64,000 bases of DNA from Paroedura picta (taxonomy: Eukaryota > Chordata > Lepidosauria > Squamata > Gekkonidae): contig NC_135384.1 in assembly GCF_049243985.1 (NCBI RefSeq), positions 15,124,501-15,188,500 of the forward strand. The letters run 5' to 3'. A program made the translations under genes and the position numbers. This document shows, piece after piece, positions 54,601 to 64,000 of this stretch (the stretch's first letter is position 1; each line of letters begins with the position of its first letter). Below the pieces are notes generated by a model, which saw only the letters and a program-made list of their open reading frames with translations, was not told the DNA's origin and did no database searches.

Positions 54601-57600
54601 CCTCTTTTCATTATGGTTTTCTTATTTTTGTTTTGGTCCTTCATGTTCAGTGTTTGGTAAAATAAGACTGCAATCAAGAAAACGGGTTAGCAAAAATCTC
54701 AGATTTTCTAAAAGCCGTATAATATGTGTGAGTTAGGAAACTTGTTGTGATACTTTTTGTACAGTTTTGAGTAGGTGAATTTATGTGTACTGGGAACTCT
54801 GTCCTGAACACAAGTTTGAGGAAGATTAGATGGTTGTGTAACATTCCATTCAAGTTGCAGCTCAATTCAGGGAAACCCTGTATAGTTTTCAAGGAAAGGA
54901 AACAAATGTGCGTTGCCATTGACAGACTCTCACTAGCATCCCTGTATTTCCATGGTGGTTTCCCATCCCAGTATTCAACAGGACCAACCAGCCTTAGCTT
55001 CTAAGATCGTATCAAAGTTGGAATAGCCAGAAGTACAGATGCTTTTATTCAAATATCATTTAGTATACATCAAAGAACATTCCTGGTTAGGTCATGTAAC
55101 TATCTCAAGCTAAATATATAATTTCAAGTCCAATAGCACCACAGAGAGAGAGTCAAAGAACATTCTTTTGGAACTTTGACAAATGGAGCTTTGACTAGTG
55201 AAAATTCATCCGCCAAAATCATGCTGGTCTCTAGAAGGTCTTTGTCACTCATATCTTAGTTATTTAATGGAACCAACCCAGCTACCATGAGAAACTGCCC
55301 TGGTGATTTTCACCATATCACTGCTCTAAGCCGTTTCTCTGCTGCAAAGAATTATATTGGTGGTTTCAACTTGCAGATGCTTATACCAGTTCTAAGAAAA
55401 AATAACACTAAATTATATGATATCGGTCAGAGCTTTAACAACTGAATTATTAAACTGAACAGTTGAATAAACCACCAGTTCGCTTCGAACCCTGGCTGAT
55501 ACTGTACAAAGGCAACATTTTAGTGAGCATTATCAAAGGTGATTAATCTTTCATTATCATTTTCATTTAGACATTTACAATTCTATTCTGTGATGGAAGT
55601 TGAGCATTCTGCCAATTTCCACCTCTGTGTTGTGCATTTTGGTCACCTCATGGTTGACAATTAAATGGTGAATCACAGGAAAGCTACTGCTTAATACAAA
55701 GTGCTAATTTGTTTTCTCTGACATCCTATTTACTTCCCCACCAAAACAAAATTTGTCCAGCCACCCATTGTCAAAAGACAATTATTCAGTACTAACAACC
55801 CTTTCTGTGTATGGACAGGTGACTCCTGTTTCTGTCTGCGATGACCCATGCCAGCCTGGCTTCAGCAAGTCAAAGAAGGAGGGAGAGAAATTTTGCTGCT
55901 ATGATTGTACTCCCTGTCCGGAAGGGATGGTCTCTGAGAACAAGGGTAAGACAAATGTTTCAAGATATTCTTGTAGAACAGAAAGAAGTAATGGGAGAAA
56001 TTCAGTTACTCTGCTATTTGGAGATAAGGACATGCAGCTTTCTATGACATAGAATTATATATCGACACTTTTGCTTTTCAAATATAGTTAAAAAACTTTT
56101 GGCAACCTCTTTCTGTTTCTGTGTATATCATAGCCCTAAAGCCACCACTCTTCAGAAAAAGAAAACAGTTGCAAATTTAGATTCTGGTGGGAATCTATGT
56201 AGGTCTGAAACAAAGGTCAAAGTGAAAGTCAAGTAGTAACTTGAAAACCAAGAAGTTTGATGCTGGGTATAAGCTTTTTTATGTGCATGCACACTCCCTC
56301 ATATACATTGAAACAGACTTCCACAAGCCTTACATATAGAGGGAGCTTAGGTGGACACTTATTGTCTAGTCACTGAACGGCTAGTGATAGTCTCAGTGCA
56401 ATATGTATTGATAAGATTGGAATAAAACAGTTGGTAAGACCTGTGGATAGCAGTAAAGTAACATAGAATTAAACTTTGGTTTGTCTAAAAGTGCCACTGG
56501 ACTCAAAATTCGTTCATTTGTAAATTTAGAAGAAAAAGAATGGTTGCTTCTTATAGACGGTTTACGCACTGGGGGGGGGGGTTCGATGGGAATTGTAGTC
56601 CATATACATCTGGAGGACCACAGGTTGAGGATCCCTGTTATAGATGGTTTATGCACTTCAGTGCCCCAGCTCCGTTGTGGGAGCAAATATGGAGGGCGGA
56701 TTAGGCGCACTGGGACAAAAGATCCCCTGCGTGGGTTCAGGAAGAGTTGAGGCAACCTGCCACAACTAAAACTTCAGCCTGCAGCCCAACATGGAGCCTT
56801 CAGTGCATAGATGCCATATGTATCTTTTCTCTACCAGAGGAATCTCAAAGTGTCTTCTAATCGTCTCCACTTTTCTCTCCCCTCAGCAGTCATACTGTGA
56901 GATAGGTGAAGCTGCTCAGTCAGAATATCTTTATCAGGGCTGTGGTGAGATCAAGGTCACCAGGCAGGCTACATGCAGTGGAGTAGGGAATCAAACCTGG
57001 ATGACTACATTAGATGTCCACACTCCTAACAGTCACACCAAGACAAAATGAGAGGCACGGAACCTCTCTCAACTATAATTAGGACCTGAATCTTGTTAGA
57101 AGGTAATGTCATATAGTTGAGGTTTATAAGAGTTGATCTCCTAGACCTATAATCCTGAAGCAGAAAGGAGAGATTCTATTCCTATAGGTTGATTGTCCAA
57201 CAGGCTGCACACCTGGTCAGTCACCAAACCCATTGCCTTTAACATTATCCCGAACCTTTGACAAAATAGATAGAAAGGAGGAGCGTTTATTTCTACCTTA
57301 TGTTCATGATTGCCTCTTACATATTACTCACAAACCTGAAATACTGAAACAGCTCTTTTAATTCCTTCAGATATGGATGCCTGTGTCAAATGTCCAGATA
57401 ATCAATTTCCCAGTGAAAGCCACCAGGAATGCCTTCTCAAAGTCCCAAGCTATCTTTCATACAGAGAGACTTTAGGGATCCTCTTTGTCATATTGGCTGT
57501 ATCTTTCTCTCTGATAACATTATTCGTCCTTGTGACCTTCCTGAAATACAAGAACACTCCCATTGTGAAGGCCAACAACCGAAGCCTCAGCTACATTCTC

Positions 57601-58266
57601 CTCCTCTCCCTCCTACTTTGTTTCCTCAGCTCCTTGATGTTCATTGGAAAGCCAGGGAAGGTGACCTGCATTCTGCGCCAAACTACTTTCAGCCTCAACT
57701 TCTGTGTGGCCCTTTCCAGTGTCTTAGCCAAAACTATCACTGTAGTCCTGGCCTTCATGGCCACCAAACCTGGATCTCACATGAGGAGATGGGTGGGTAA
57801 AAAACTGGCCTATTCCATAGTCCTTTCTGGCTCCTTAATTCATACAGTGATTTGCATTCTTTGGGTTTGTATATCCCCTCCTTTCCCACAGATGAATATG
57901 CATGCACAAGCCAGAGAAATCATCCTGGAATGTAATGAGGGCTCTGCTATGATGTTTTACTTTGTCCTTGGCTATCTGGGCTTTCTGGCCAGTGTCAGCT
58001 TCACAGTGGCTTTTCTTACCAGGAAGTTACCTGGCAGTTTCAATGAAGCCAAGTTCATCACTTTCAGTATGTTGGTCTTTTGCAGTGTTTGGTTTTCCTT
58101 TATTCCAGCTTACTTGAGCTCTAAAGGAAAATCAGTGGTGGCTGTGGAGATCTTCTCTATCTTGGCCTCTGCTGCTGGCTTACTGGTTTGCATCTTTTCC
58201 CCAAAATGCTACATCATTTTGCTGAAGCCAGAAATGAATATTCGAAAGATAATTAGGACCATGTGA
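51448..58266 (+). CDS. Vomeronasal type-2 receptor (V2R26-like), copy B, six exons
   Basis: Near-identical paralogue of copy A. Exons: 51,448-51,671; 52,542-52,833; 52,927-53,778; 53,995-54,222; 55,819-55,945; 57,371-58,266. They sum to 2,619 bases, 872 residues plus stop, all frames open. Domain order is the same as in A. The signal peptide differs most ([14 protein letters not shown], then [12 protein letters not shown]). It lacks one C-terminal codon of A (KII for KQII) and has the usual ECLLKV in place of ECLCKV. The upstream ATG available in A and C is not in frame here, which supports starting at the shared MLL. Intron 5 is about 950 bases longer than in A because of repeat insertions. 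Confidence 0.92.
51931..52298 (+). mobile_element. LTR-like fossil in V2R-B intron 1, shortened
   Basis: Orthologous to the insertions at 41,064 and 62,953. It keeps the left end and the poly-A half (AATAAACGGCTACAG) but lacks much of the middle, including the TATA region. Broken. Confidence 0.6.
52542..52833 (+). CDS. V2R copy B, exon 2
   Basis: 292 bases; acceptor TTCTCTGTAG, donor CAG|GTAAGC. A few substitutions set it apart from A and C, which agree with each other at several of these sites. Confidence 0.9.
52927..53778 (+). CDS. V2R copy B, exon 3
   Basis: 852 bases, 284 codons; same borders as copy A. Encodes most of the flytrap domain. Donor CAG|GTACTG as in A. Confidence 0.93.
53995..54222 (+). 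CDS. V2R copy B, exon 4
   Basis: 228 bases, open throughout but without any ATG, so it is easily missed. [17 protein letters not shown] to IVWHRSFNQ. Same GTGTCT donor as copy A. Confidence 0.88.
55819..55945 (+). CDS. V2R copy B, exon 5
   Basis: 127 bases; [15 protein letters not shown] and [15 protein letters not shown]. Acceptor TGTATGGACAG, donor AAGG|GTAAG. Confidence 0.9.
55946..57370. other. V2R-B intron 5 with inserted repeats
   Basis: About 950 bases longer than in copy A. The extra part holds a decayed fold-back repeat (56,190-56,530), a block GGGAATTGTAGTCCATATAC, then CTGGAGGACCACAGG (56,588-56,625, resembling a squamate DNA-transposon end), and a reversed tRNA SINE. Confidence 0.6.
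56808..57044 (-). mobile_element. tRNA-derived SINE in V2R-B intron 5
   Basis: The reverse complement reads TGTTAGGAGTGTGGACATCT, GGTTTGATTCCCTACTCC and GCCTGCCTGGTGACCTTGAT, the same type as at 1,395. Copy A lacks it. Confidence 0.7.
57371..58266 (+). CDS. V2R copy B, exon 6
   Basis: 896 bases; [14 protein letters not shown] then seven membrane segments ending [15 protein letters not shown] and IRTM. Stop TGA at 58,264. Confidence 0.95.
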
Positions 58267-58454
58267 GGATATCAGCAATAGTTTTGTTGATAACAAAATG
58301 TGGTATGAATGGAAATGACCATGGAAAATAATACAGGATTCTTATGGAGGGAAAGCAACCTAATGTCATGAAGCATCTCAATGTGATAAACAACCTAACT
58401 CAACACAGCATAGAAGTTCCATAATCTTCTTAAGATATTGTTTTTTTCTGTGAA

Positions 58455-58460
58455 AATAAA
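58455..58460 (+). promoter_or_regulatory. Candidate poly-A signal of V2R copy B
   Basis: First AATAAA after the stop, about 190 bases downstream. The nearer site used as a candidate in copy A reads AATAAT here. Confidence 0.3.
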
Positions 58461-58734
58461 TGTTCTCACAACAAGAGTCCTCTAGCTCTGTGTTGCGTGG
58501 AGAGGAGTGAGGAACTCTAAACAGAAAAAGACAAATTTTCTTACTCTTTCTGGATCTTTTATTCAAATGGATTTTTTCTACACTTTGACTAAATATTCTC
58601 TCTGCATTCCCTCCAACCAAGTGCTCTTCGCCAGTAATTCAGTAAATAAACCTGAGCAGACAGTAAATTTATATTCAGATAAGACCATGATTCTCACTGT
58701 ACTCTACTGGGCTGCACAATTTAATTGCTTAAGG

Positions 58735-59110
58735 CAGTGGTCTCCAACTTTTTTATCACCGGGGACCGTTCAATGCTTGACAATTTTACTGAGGCCCGGG
58801 GGGGGGTATTCTTTTGCTGAGGGATGTCACCGCCACTGCCTGAGCCCCTGCTCCACTTGCTTTCCCGCCAGTGCCTGTGACTTCCCGCCGCCCACCGGGG
58901 GGTGCTGCTAGCAGCAGCTGCGCAGTGCCACGCCGAGGGGGAGCCCCAGCCATGGTTGCAGCTGGAGAGCATCAAAAATATGCCGATGACAGAGTGGCAG
59001 AGCAGCTCCCGAGGCAGCAGCCGGGGAGGAGGATGAGAAGGAGCCTTGTCCCGGTACCGACTGAGCCACGGTCCGGTACCGGTCCCTAGAACGGGGGTTG
59101 GGGACCACTG
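58735..59110. mobile_element. Non-autonomous hAT-like DNA transposon
   Basis: Terminal inverted repeats CAGTGGTCTCCAAC (58,735) and GTTGGGGACCACTG (ending 59,110), with CACCGGGGACCGTTC and ACCGGTCCCTAGAACGG just inside. GC-rich interior, no transposase. It is absent at the matching place after copy A. An 8-base target duplication is not clear because another repeat follows directly. Confidence 0.7.
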
Positions 59111-59182
59111 GCTTTGTTGTTGTCGTTAGGTGCGAAGTCGTGTCTGACCCATCGCGACCCCATGGACAATGATCCTCCAGGA
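59111..59182 (-). mobile_element. BovB-type 3' tail, reversed
   Basis: TTGTTGTTGTCGTTAGGTGC, then GAAGTCGTGTCTGACCCATC and GCGACCCCATGGACAATGAT is a reversed BovB 3' end. Confidence 0.7.
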
Positions 59183-59274
59183 TCCTCTTTGCTCAGCATG
59201 CCATAAAGCATCTTCCCCCCCTCCCACCCTATGTGATGTGTAAATAGCTGTGTGACTGTGTCAGAGGTAGATAG

Positions 59275-59955
59275 AATCATAGACTCAAATAATAATAGGG
59301 TAGGAAGGGACATCCTAGGTCATGTAGTCCAACCTCCTGCACTATGCAGGACACTCGAAACTCTCATCCACTGTAACCTGCCCCTCCTTGAGACTTCACA
59401 GTATCAGCCTCTCCGTCAGATGGCTATTGAGCCATCTTTAAGTATTTGAAAGGTTGTCATTTGGAGGAGAGCAGGATGCTGTTCCCATTGGCTGCAGAGG
59501 AAAGGTTGTACAGTAATGGGTTTAAACTACAAGTACAACGATATAGGCTAGATATCAGGAAAGCTTTTTCACAGTCAGAGTAGTTCAGCAGTGGAATAGG
59601 CTGCCTAAGGAGGTGGTGAGCTGGCAGTGTGTAGTCAACCTCAAGCAAAGGTTGGATACACACTTTTCTTGGATGCTTTAGGATGCTTTGGGCTGATCCT
59701 GCATGGAGCAGGGTGTTGGACTAGATGACCTCTATGGTCCCTTATAACTCTGTGATTCTATGATTCTATGATTCTATGTATGGTCTACTAAGACTCCTAG
59801 ATCCTTTTTGCACAAGCTCTTGCATAGACAAGACCACCCCATCCTATATTGGCGTATTTGGTTTTTCCTACATGAATGCAGAACTTTACATTTGTCCCTA
59901 TTGAATGTCATTTTATTCAGTTTAGCCCACTTCTCAAGCCTATCAAGATCATCCT
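59275..59955 (-). mobile_element. CR1 LINE, split by a second CR1
   Basis: Counterpart of the element at 48,118. The 3' part (59,275-59,441) and the reverse-transcriptase part (59,778-59,955; WAKLNKMTFNRDKCKVLHS) are separated by an oppositely oriented CR1. Part of the coding region present after copy A is missing here. Confidence 0.85.
59442..59777 (+). mobile_element. CR1 LINE 3' end nested in another CR1
   Basis: Runs from AGTATTTGAAAGGTTGTCAT through AGGAAAGCTTTTTCACAGTC and GGAATAGGCTGCCTAAGGAG to AGATGACCTCTATGGTCCCT and a terminal (GATTCTAT)n. This is the + sense CR1 3' end. It is absent from the older CR1 copy at 48 kb. Confidence 0.85.
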
Positions 59956-60300
59956 GATTCCACATTCAGACTATCTTTTCACAGAAGAACATTTACAAGG
60001 AAGTCCTCCTCCAAACACCACACCCCCAAACACATCACCACATTCAACATCTCTGCTCTCTCCAACTCTCTTCTGAACAATCCACTTCCTCTCAGTGAAA
60101 GCCACTAACAACCAAGAACTTCATGCCAGCCAACACACAACACGAACATCATGCCTGAAACACCACATCATTTCACACACACCACCAATTCCCACCAGGA
60201 CTCTCCCCCAATTTATCACCTGCATTGTATATCAATAAAGTATAGCCTGACACATTTATGACGTATTCAAAGTTTGTTGTTATTACACAGTTATCACTGG
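59955..60300 (+). repeat. Helitron-derived 3' segment at start of V2R unit C
   Basis: GATTCCACATTCAGACTATC, then CACCCCCAAACACATCACC, as at 37,252 and 49,271. It joins CR1 directly on its left. Confidence 0.6.
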
Positions 60301-62319
60301 AAACTTTTTCCAATGTACACAAATTGTCGCCTGGCATCCCTACACTTCTGTGACTTCCAAAGACACAGATTTCCACAAGGTTGACTGATCCAAAAACACT
60401 GGAAAACATTACTAAGTCACTGACATCCTCAGATCCCCACCTGTCCCACCCAGCTCACTCTGGACCACCAAGTACCCCATCACAGCCAACCCATTTTTTC
60501 TCCAGTACCCTGGACATAAGTTCCCATTGTGCAGTTTCCCCCTGGAGGAGTGCTCTGTATATTCTGCCTATTCCTCCTATTCCTACAGATGAACAGGCCA
60601 CAGCTCAACATTGCCGGTCCATGTGTCAATATGGTCCCTAGAGATTTAATGATGGGACTTTACAAGTCCTACAGTCACCAGAATCTTCTGCCTCAAACTC
60701 ACATTATTTCTGGAACACCCAACACTTACACCCAAGACAGTCCCCCCTCCCCCATGCTAGTACCTGTTGTATTTACAAAAGGCTTTAATTCTATTAAAGG
60801 TAAAGGTAAAGGTATCCCCTGTGCAAGCACCGAGTCATGTCTGACCCTTGGGGTGACGCCCTCCAGCGTTTTCATGGCAGACTCAATATGGGGTGGTTTG
60901 CCAGTGCCTTCCCCAGTCATTACCGTTTACCCCCCAGCAAGCTGGGTACTCATTTTACCGACCTCGGAAGGAAGGAAGGCTGAGTCAACCTTGAGCCGGC
61001 TGCTGGGATTGAACCCCCAGCCTCATGGGCAAAGCTTTCAGACGGCTGCCTTACCACTCTGCGCCACAAGAGGCTCATTTAATTCAATTAAATGAATATA
61101 AATATTTACTATTTATATTTATAGTAAATATAAACTAGAATGTACAATTCTAGTAAATAAATTTAAATAAATATATCTATATTTAAATATAAATAAATAA
61201 ATTTACTATTTAATTCTAGTAAATAAATATAATTCTTCTTCTAAAGGTATCTGCAGGCTTTAATATGTCAGGGACTTCTGACATCCGTGACATACATGCT
61301 ATGCTGAGACAAGACTGAAAAAGGGATGAACTGCAGTAGCATGTAAGGCACCGGTGTTAAGAGAAGGCAACTGTGTTGCGTTAATACCAGCTGAAGACAA
61401 TGTGGTTGCTCACGATCAGTTGTCATTCGGATGCCCATGCACACACTAAATCACAAAGCAAAGCAAAGGCCAAAGGTAACGTAAACTATTAGACAGTTTT
61501 CTAGGTGGAAGAAATTAGTCACTTAGGCCCCCACCTTTTCTAAATCTGTACTGCCCAAAGACATATTGAAGGTTTCTGAATCAGAAAGGGATCAGCTGGC
61601 TTGTTAGAATTCGGAGACAACAAACCCTTCTGCCTACATGTGTAGTTCACAGTGCAGCTGGTAGGGGCCCTGAAGCAGTCCTCAGTGGGGGGCAATTATC
61701 TCGAGCAAATTGTCAAAATAACTGGTGTTTTCCTTGTTTGAAGTGGATTTCCTGAAAGCTCAAGCAAATAACAAGACCTTCATTTAAGTCGTACAAAATC
61801 AAGACTTCTTCATAAGAACTGCATCTAGATAGAAACATGTCACTGGTGATCCATTGTATTCCCCTTTCCCGTTCTGTTTCATGTAGGTTTCTTTTGCCTC
61901 TTTCCCTCAGATATTGTTTCTCATTGATTTAAATGACACTTCTATATATAATATTGTATCTTATCGCAAATGAAATATCTGTTTGCTAAGAGCCACACTC
62001 TGTGCAATACAAATGCTGCTTTTAGAAATTAAATAATTATTGTCTCCATTAATATGATAGAATATTATTATTCTCAAATCATAAAATGAACAAAATCTAT
62101 TTATACTTTTTATCATATATTGAGCTATTGTAAATGACGGGGAAATGATTTTTTTTATGGACAAGCATTCCTTTAAACTTGGTGTGGGAGGATCATTTGG
62201 ATTTTAAGCAGTGAACCAAAAGAATCATTAGAAACAGGAGTATTGATGCAACAAAACTGATGTGGTAAAACTTGATGGACAGCAATGTGATATACTGCAA
62301 GGGAAGACTTGTCATTGAG
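60301..62319 (+). promoter_or_regulatory. Upstream flank of V2R copy C
   Basis: Matches the copy B flank closely, apart from the SINE at 60,798. It presumably holds the promoter; none can be fixed by eye. Confidence 0.4.
60798..61077 (-). mobile_element. Sauria-type SINE, private to V2R unit C
   Basis: Starts with (GGTAAA)n, ends CACAAGAGGCTCAT. Flanked by TTTAATTCTATTAA (60,784-60,797) and TTTAATTCAATTAA (61,078-61,091), a 14-base target duplication with one change. Units A and B lack it. Confidence 0.9.
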
Positions 62320-62543
62320 ATGCTGCTGCTACTGGTCATGTTGCTGCTGGTGCTGTCAAGTTGTATCATGCATAGGACGTGTTCAATTAATTGCTCCATA
62401 TACGATGACCCCTTTCCGATTCCTCACAACTTTTATCAGGCAGGGGACCTTCTTATTGGTGGGATCGCCGCTCAAGTTGTTTTCTTAAATAACCCTCCAT
62501 CTTTTGTAGAACACCCGGCGAGCATGGTGGTTGAAGAACCTGG
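62320..62543 (+). CDS. V2R copy C, exon 1
   Basis: 224 bases with donor GG|GTAAGG. Differs from A by several residues, including FYQAGD for FYQPGD and FVEHP for FLEHP. Confidence 0.87.
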
Positions 62544-64000
62544 GTAAGGATTTGGATTTTTTTCCTTTGACTAAATCTGATCACTGTGTTCATTTAGTGA
62601 GTATGTAACCACAGATTACATTTTCATTTCATTATCCTTAACTCAACCCTGTTTGGGAGGCTAGGCTGGCAATGTATCATTGACTCAACATCATACATAA
62701 AGCTGTCAAGGTCCAATGAAAAGGCAAATTGAGGTTTCTAAGACTTTTACCACCATACCATGTTGGCTATTTAATGTTATCTTTCTGCTATTTGCTTGGA
62801 TCATTCTAAATAAATAAATAAAAATAGATTTTGTTTTCAATGGAAAGAATGGCATTCCAGCATCTGCAACGTTATACATCTTATTTATTTGTAGATCTAC
62901 CCTCTCTCTTGCTCCTCTCTTGACCTGCCTGCTTGCTGACTCCTTTGATAATTAGCGGACATGACTCACCCATGGACACCGTTGATGAAGCAGGTGGTGG
63001 CAGGAAGCCCGCAATTAGTGTTGGGCTTCCAACAATGAGCTGCATGGCATGCATAAGAGGCGAAAGGCATGAGTGCCTATATAGGTCCAACATGTGACTG
63101 CCTTGGCATCTTCCATGCCCCGGAAGCCAATTGGATTCCCTTCCTTGTTTCCTGTGCTTTGGGTTATGTTTTACAAGTTCCTTTTGATTCATTGCAGTCG
63201 GTTCAGCCGCGGTATGAGCCTGTTGCTAGGAAGTACAGTTTGTGCAATAGACTCCCTGGAGATTAGGGGCCTCCTTAATGAGACCGGCAAGTATAGAAGT
63301 GTGGCCTTCCAGGCTCAAAGGACCTGCTCTCCTGGCTGGGATGGAGTGGGCACCAAGGCATCCAAGAAACCTCAGGTTAATCAGCCAGAAGGCTGAGGAG
63401 TCAGGCTTCATACCGTGCATGGCAAACCCTTTGGAGATTAGCATTATAATAAACGTCTACAGCCATATTTATGCCAAAAAGTAAGTTGGGTCATCATTGG
63501 CAGAACTGTCACACTGCTAATGAATGTTACCATGTGAAACCAAACCTAAGATGATTTCCTTTGCTATGAGGGCAAACTGTTTATGTATTAGAAATGAGGA
63601 GTTAGTTAAAGGCCCTGCTAAAGAAACCAGTTCATAAACTGGAAGTTCAGCTGGGAGGAAGTTCACTGTAAATGCAATTTGGTTGCTTTCTTACATATCT
63701 TCCCTGTAGGTCGATAACAAAAAACTACCAGTACATTTTAGCCTTGGCTTTTGCTGTAAAAGAGCTGAATGAGAATCCCAACTTCTTACCAAACACCACC
63801 TTGGGTCTCTACATCCTCAATAGCTACGGCCTTGGCAGGATGACTTTTAAAGCCATCCTCAGCATCCTTTCTGTGCAGCAGAGGCTGGTCCCTAACTTCA
63901 GCTGTGATAAGCGGCAGAAATTCATAGCTGTAATTGGAGGGCGTTTGTTTGAAACCTCTGCTCAGATGGCCTCCATTCTGAACATTTACAAGGCTCCTCA
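62320..64000 (+). CDS. Vomeronasal type-2 receptor, copy C, 5' part only
   Basis: Third tandem copy. Exon 1 is 62,320-62,543 and exon 2 starts at 63,710, with a predicted end at 64,001, one base outside the window. Both frames are open. The signal peptide region ([14 protein letters not shown], then [12 protein letters not shown]) is closest to copy A, as is exon 2. The remaining exons lie beyond the window, so whether the gene is intact is unknown. Confidence 0.85.
62953..63519 (+). mobile_element. LTR-like fossil in V2R-C intron 1
   Basis: Orthologous to 41,064-41,643 and nearly the same length. Ends TAGCGG and CTGCTA, with the CTATATAGG box near 63,078 and AATAAACGTCTACAGCC near 63,448. 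No internal region; broken. Confidence 0.65.
63710..64000 (+). CDS. V2R copy C, exon 2 (cut by window edge)
   Basis: 291 of an expected 292 bases; [20 protein letters not shown] onward. It differs from A by few bases, fewer than from B at the diagnostic sites (ACTTTTAAAGCCAT shared with A). Confidence 0.88.

Overview
The window is vertebrate nuclear DNA from a squamate reptile, most likely a lizard. Three things point there: introns and single-exon chemoreceptor genes; a repeat mix of BovB, CR1, L2-like and L1 LINEs, ACCTTT-tailed Sauria-type SINEs and 5S-rRNA-derived SINEs; and expanded type-2 vomeronasal receptors (V2R). I cannot name the species. No bacterial, plasmid or CRISPR content is present.

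Layout. Positions 1-34,000 hold six apparently intact olfactory receptor (OR) genes in repeat-rich DNA: one on + (3,864-4,793) and five on - (9,081-10,028; 15,141-16,121; 21,415-22,368; 25,510-26,442; 32,130-33,080). The last two are a tandem pair close to the OR5V1 subfamily. Those at 15.1 and 21.4 kb look OR11-like, and that at 9.1 kb OR13/OR2-like. OR5V1 and OR11A1 lie in the MHC-linked OR cluster of mammals, so this may be the reptile counterpart (inference).

Positions 37,000-64,000 hold a tandem array of V2R genes on +, with a unit of about 10.9-11.2 kb. Copies A (40,432-47,345) and B (51,448-58,266) each have six exons with open frames and matching splice sites, encoding predicted proteins of 873 and 872 residues. 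Copy C starts at 62,320 and leaves the window one base before the end of exon 2. The array is a mosaic: A and C agree best in exon 1 to exon 2, B and C agree best further upstream, and each copy has private transposon insertions.

The rest is mostly transposon fossil: about ten solo LTR-like elements, a Helitron helicase remnant at the upstream edge of the V2R array, a Penelope-like fragment with an inverted arm, a CpG-rich inverted-terminal-repeat element, nested CR1 and nested SINE insertions, and microsatellites. Two short stretches (411-575 and 17,750-17,893) look like orphan coding exons of genes I do not recognise.

Functionally the genes form one chemosensory neighbourhood: ORs for the main olfactory epithelium and V2Rs for the vomeronasal organ. 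I found no undescribed multi-gene system. The best leads are the mosaic V2R array, a promoter-bearing LTR-like fossil shared by intron 1 of all three V2Rs, the Helitron remnant at the array edge, and the two orphan exons.
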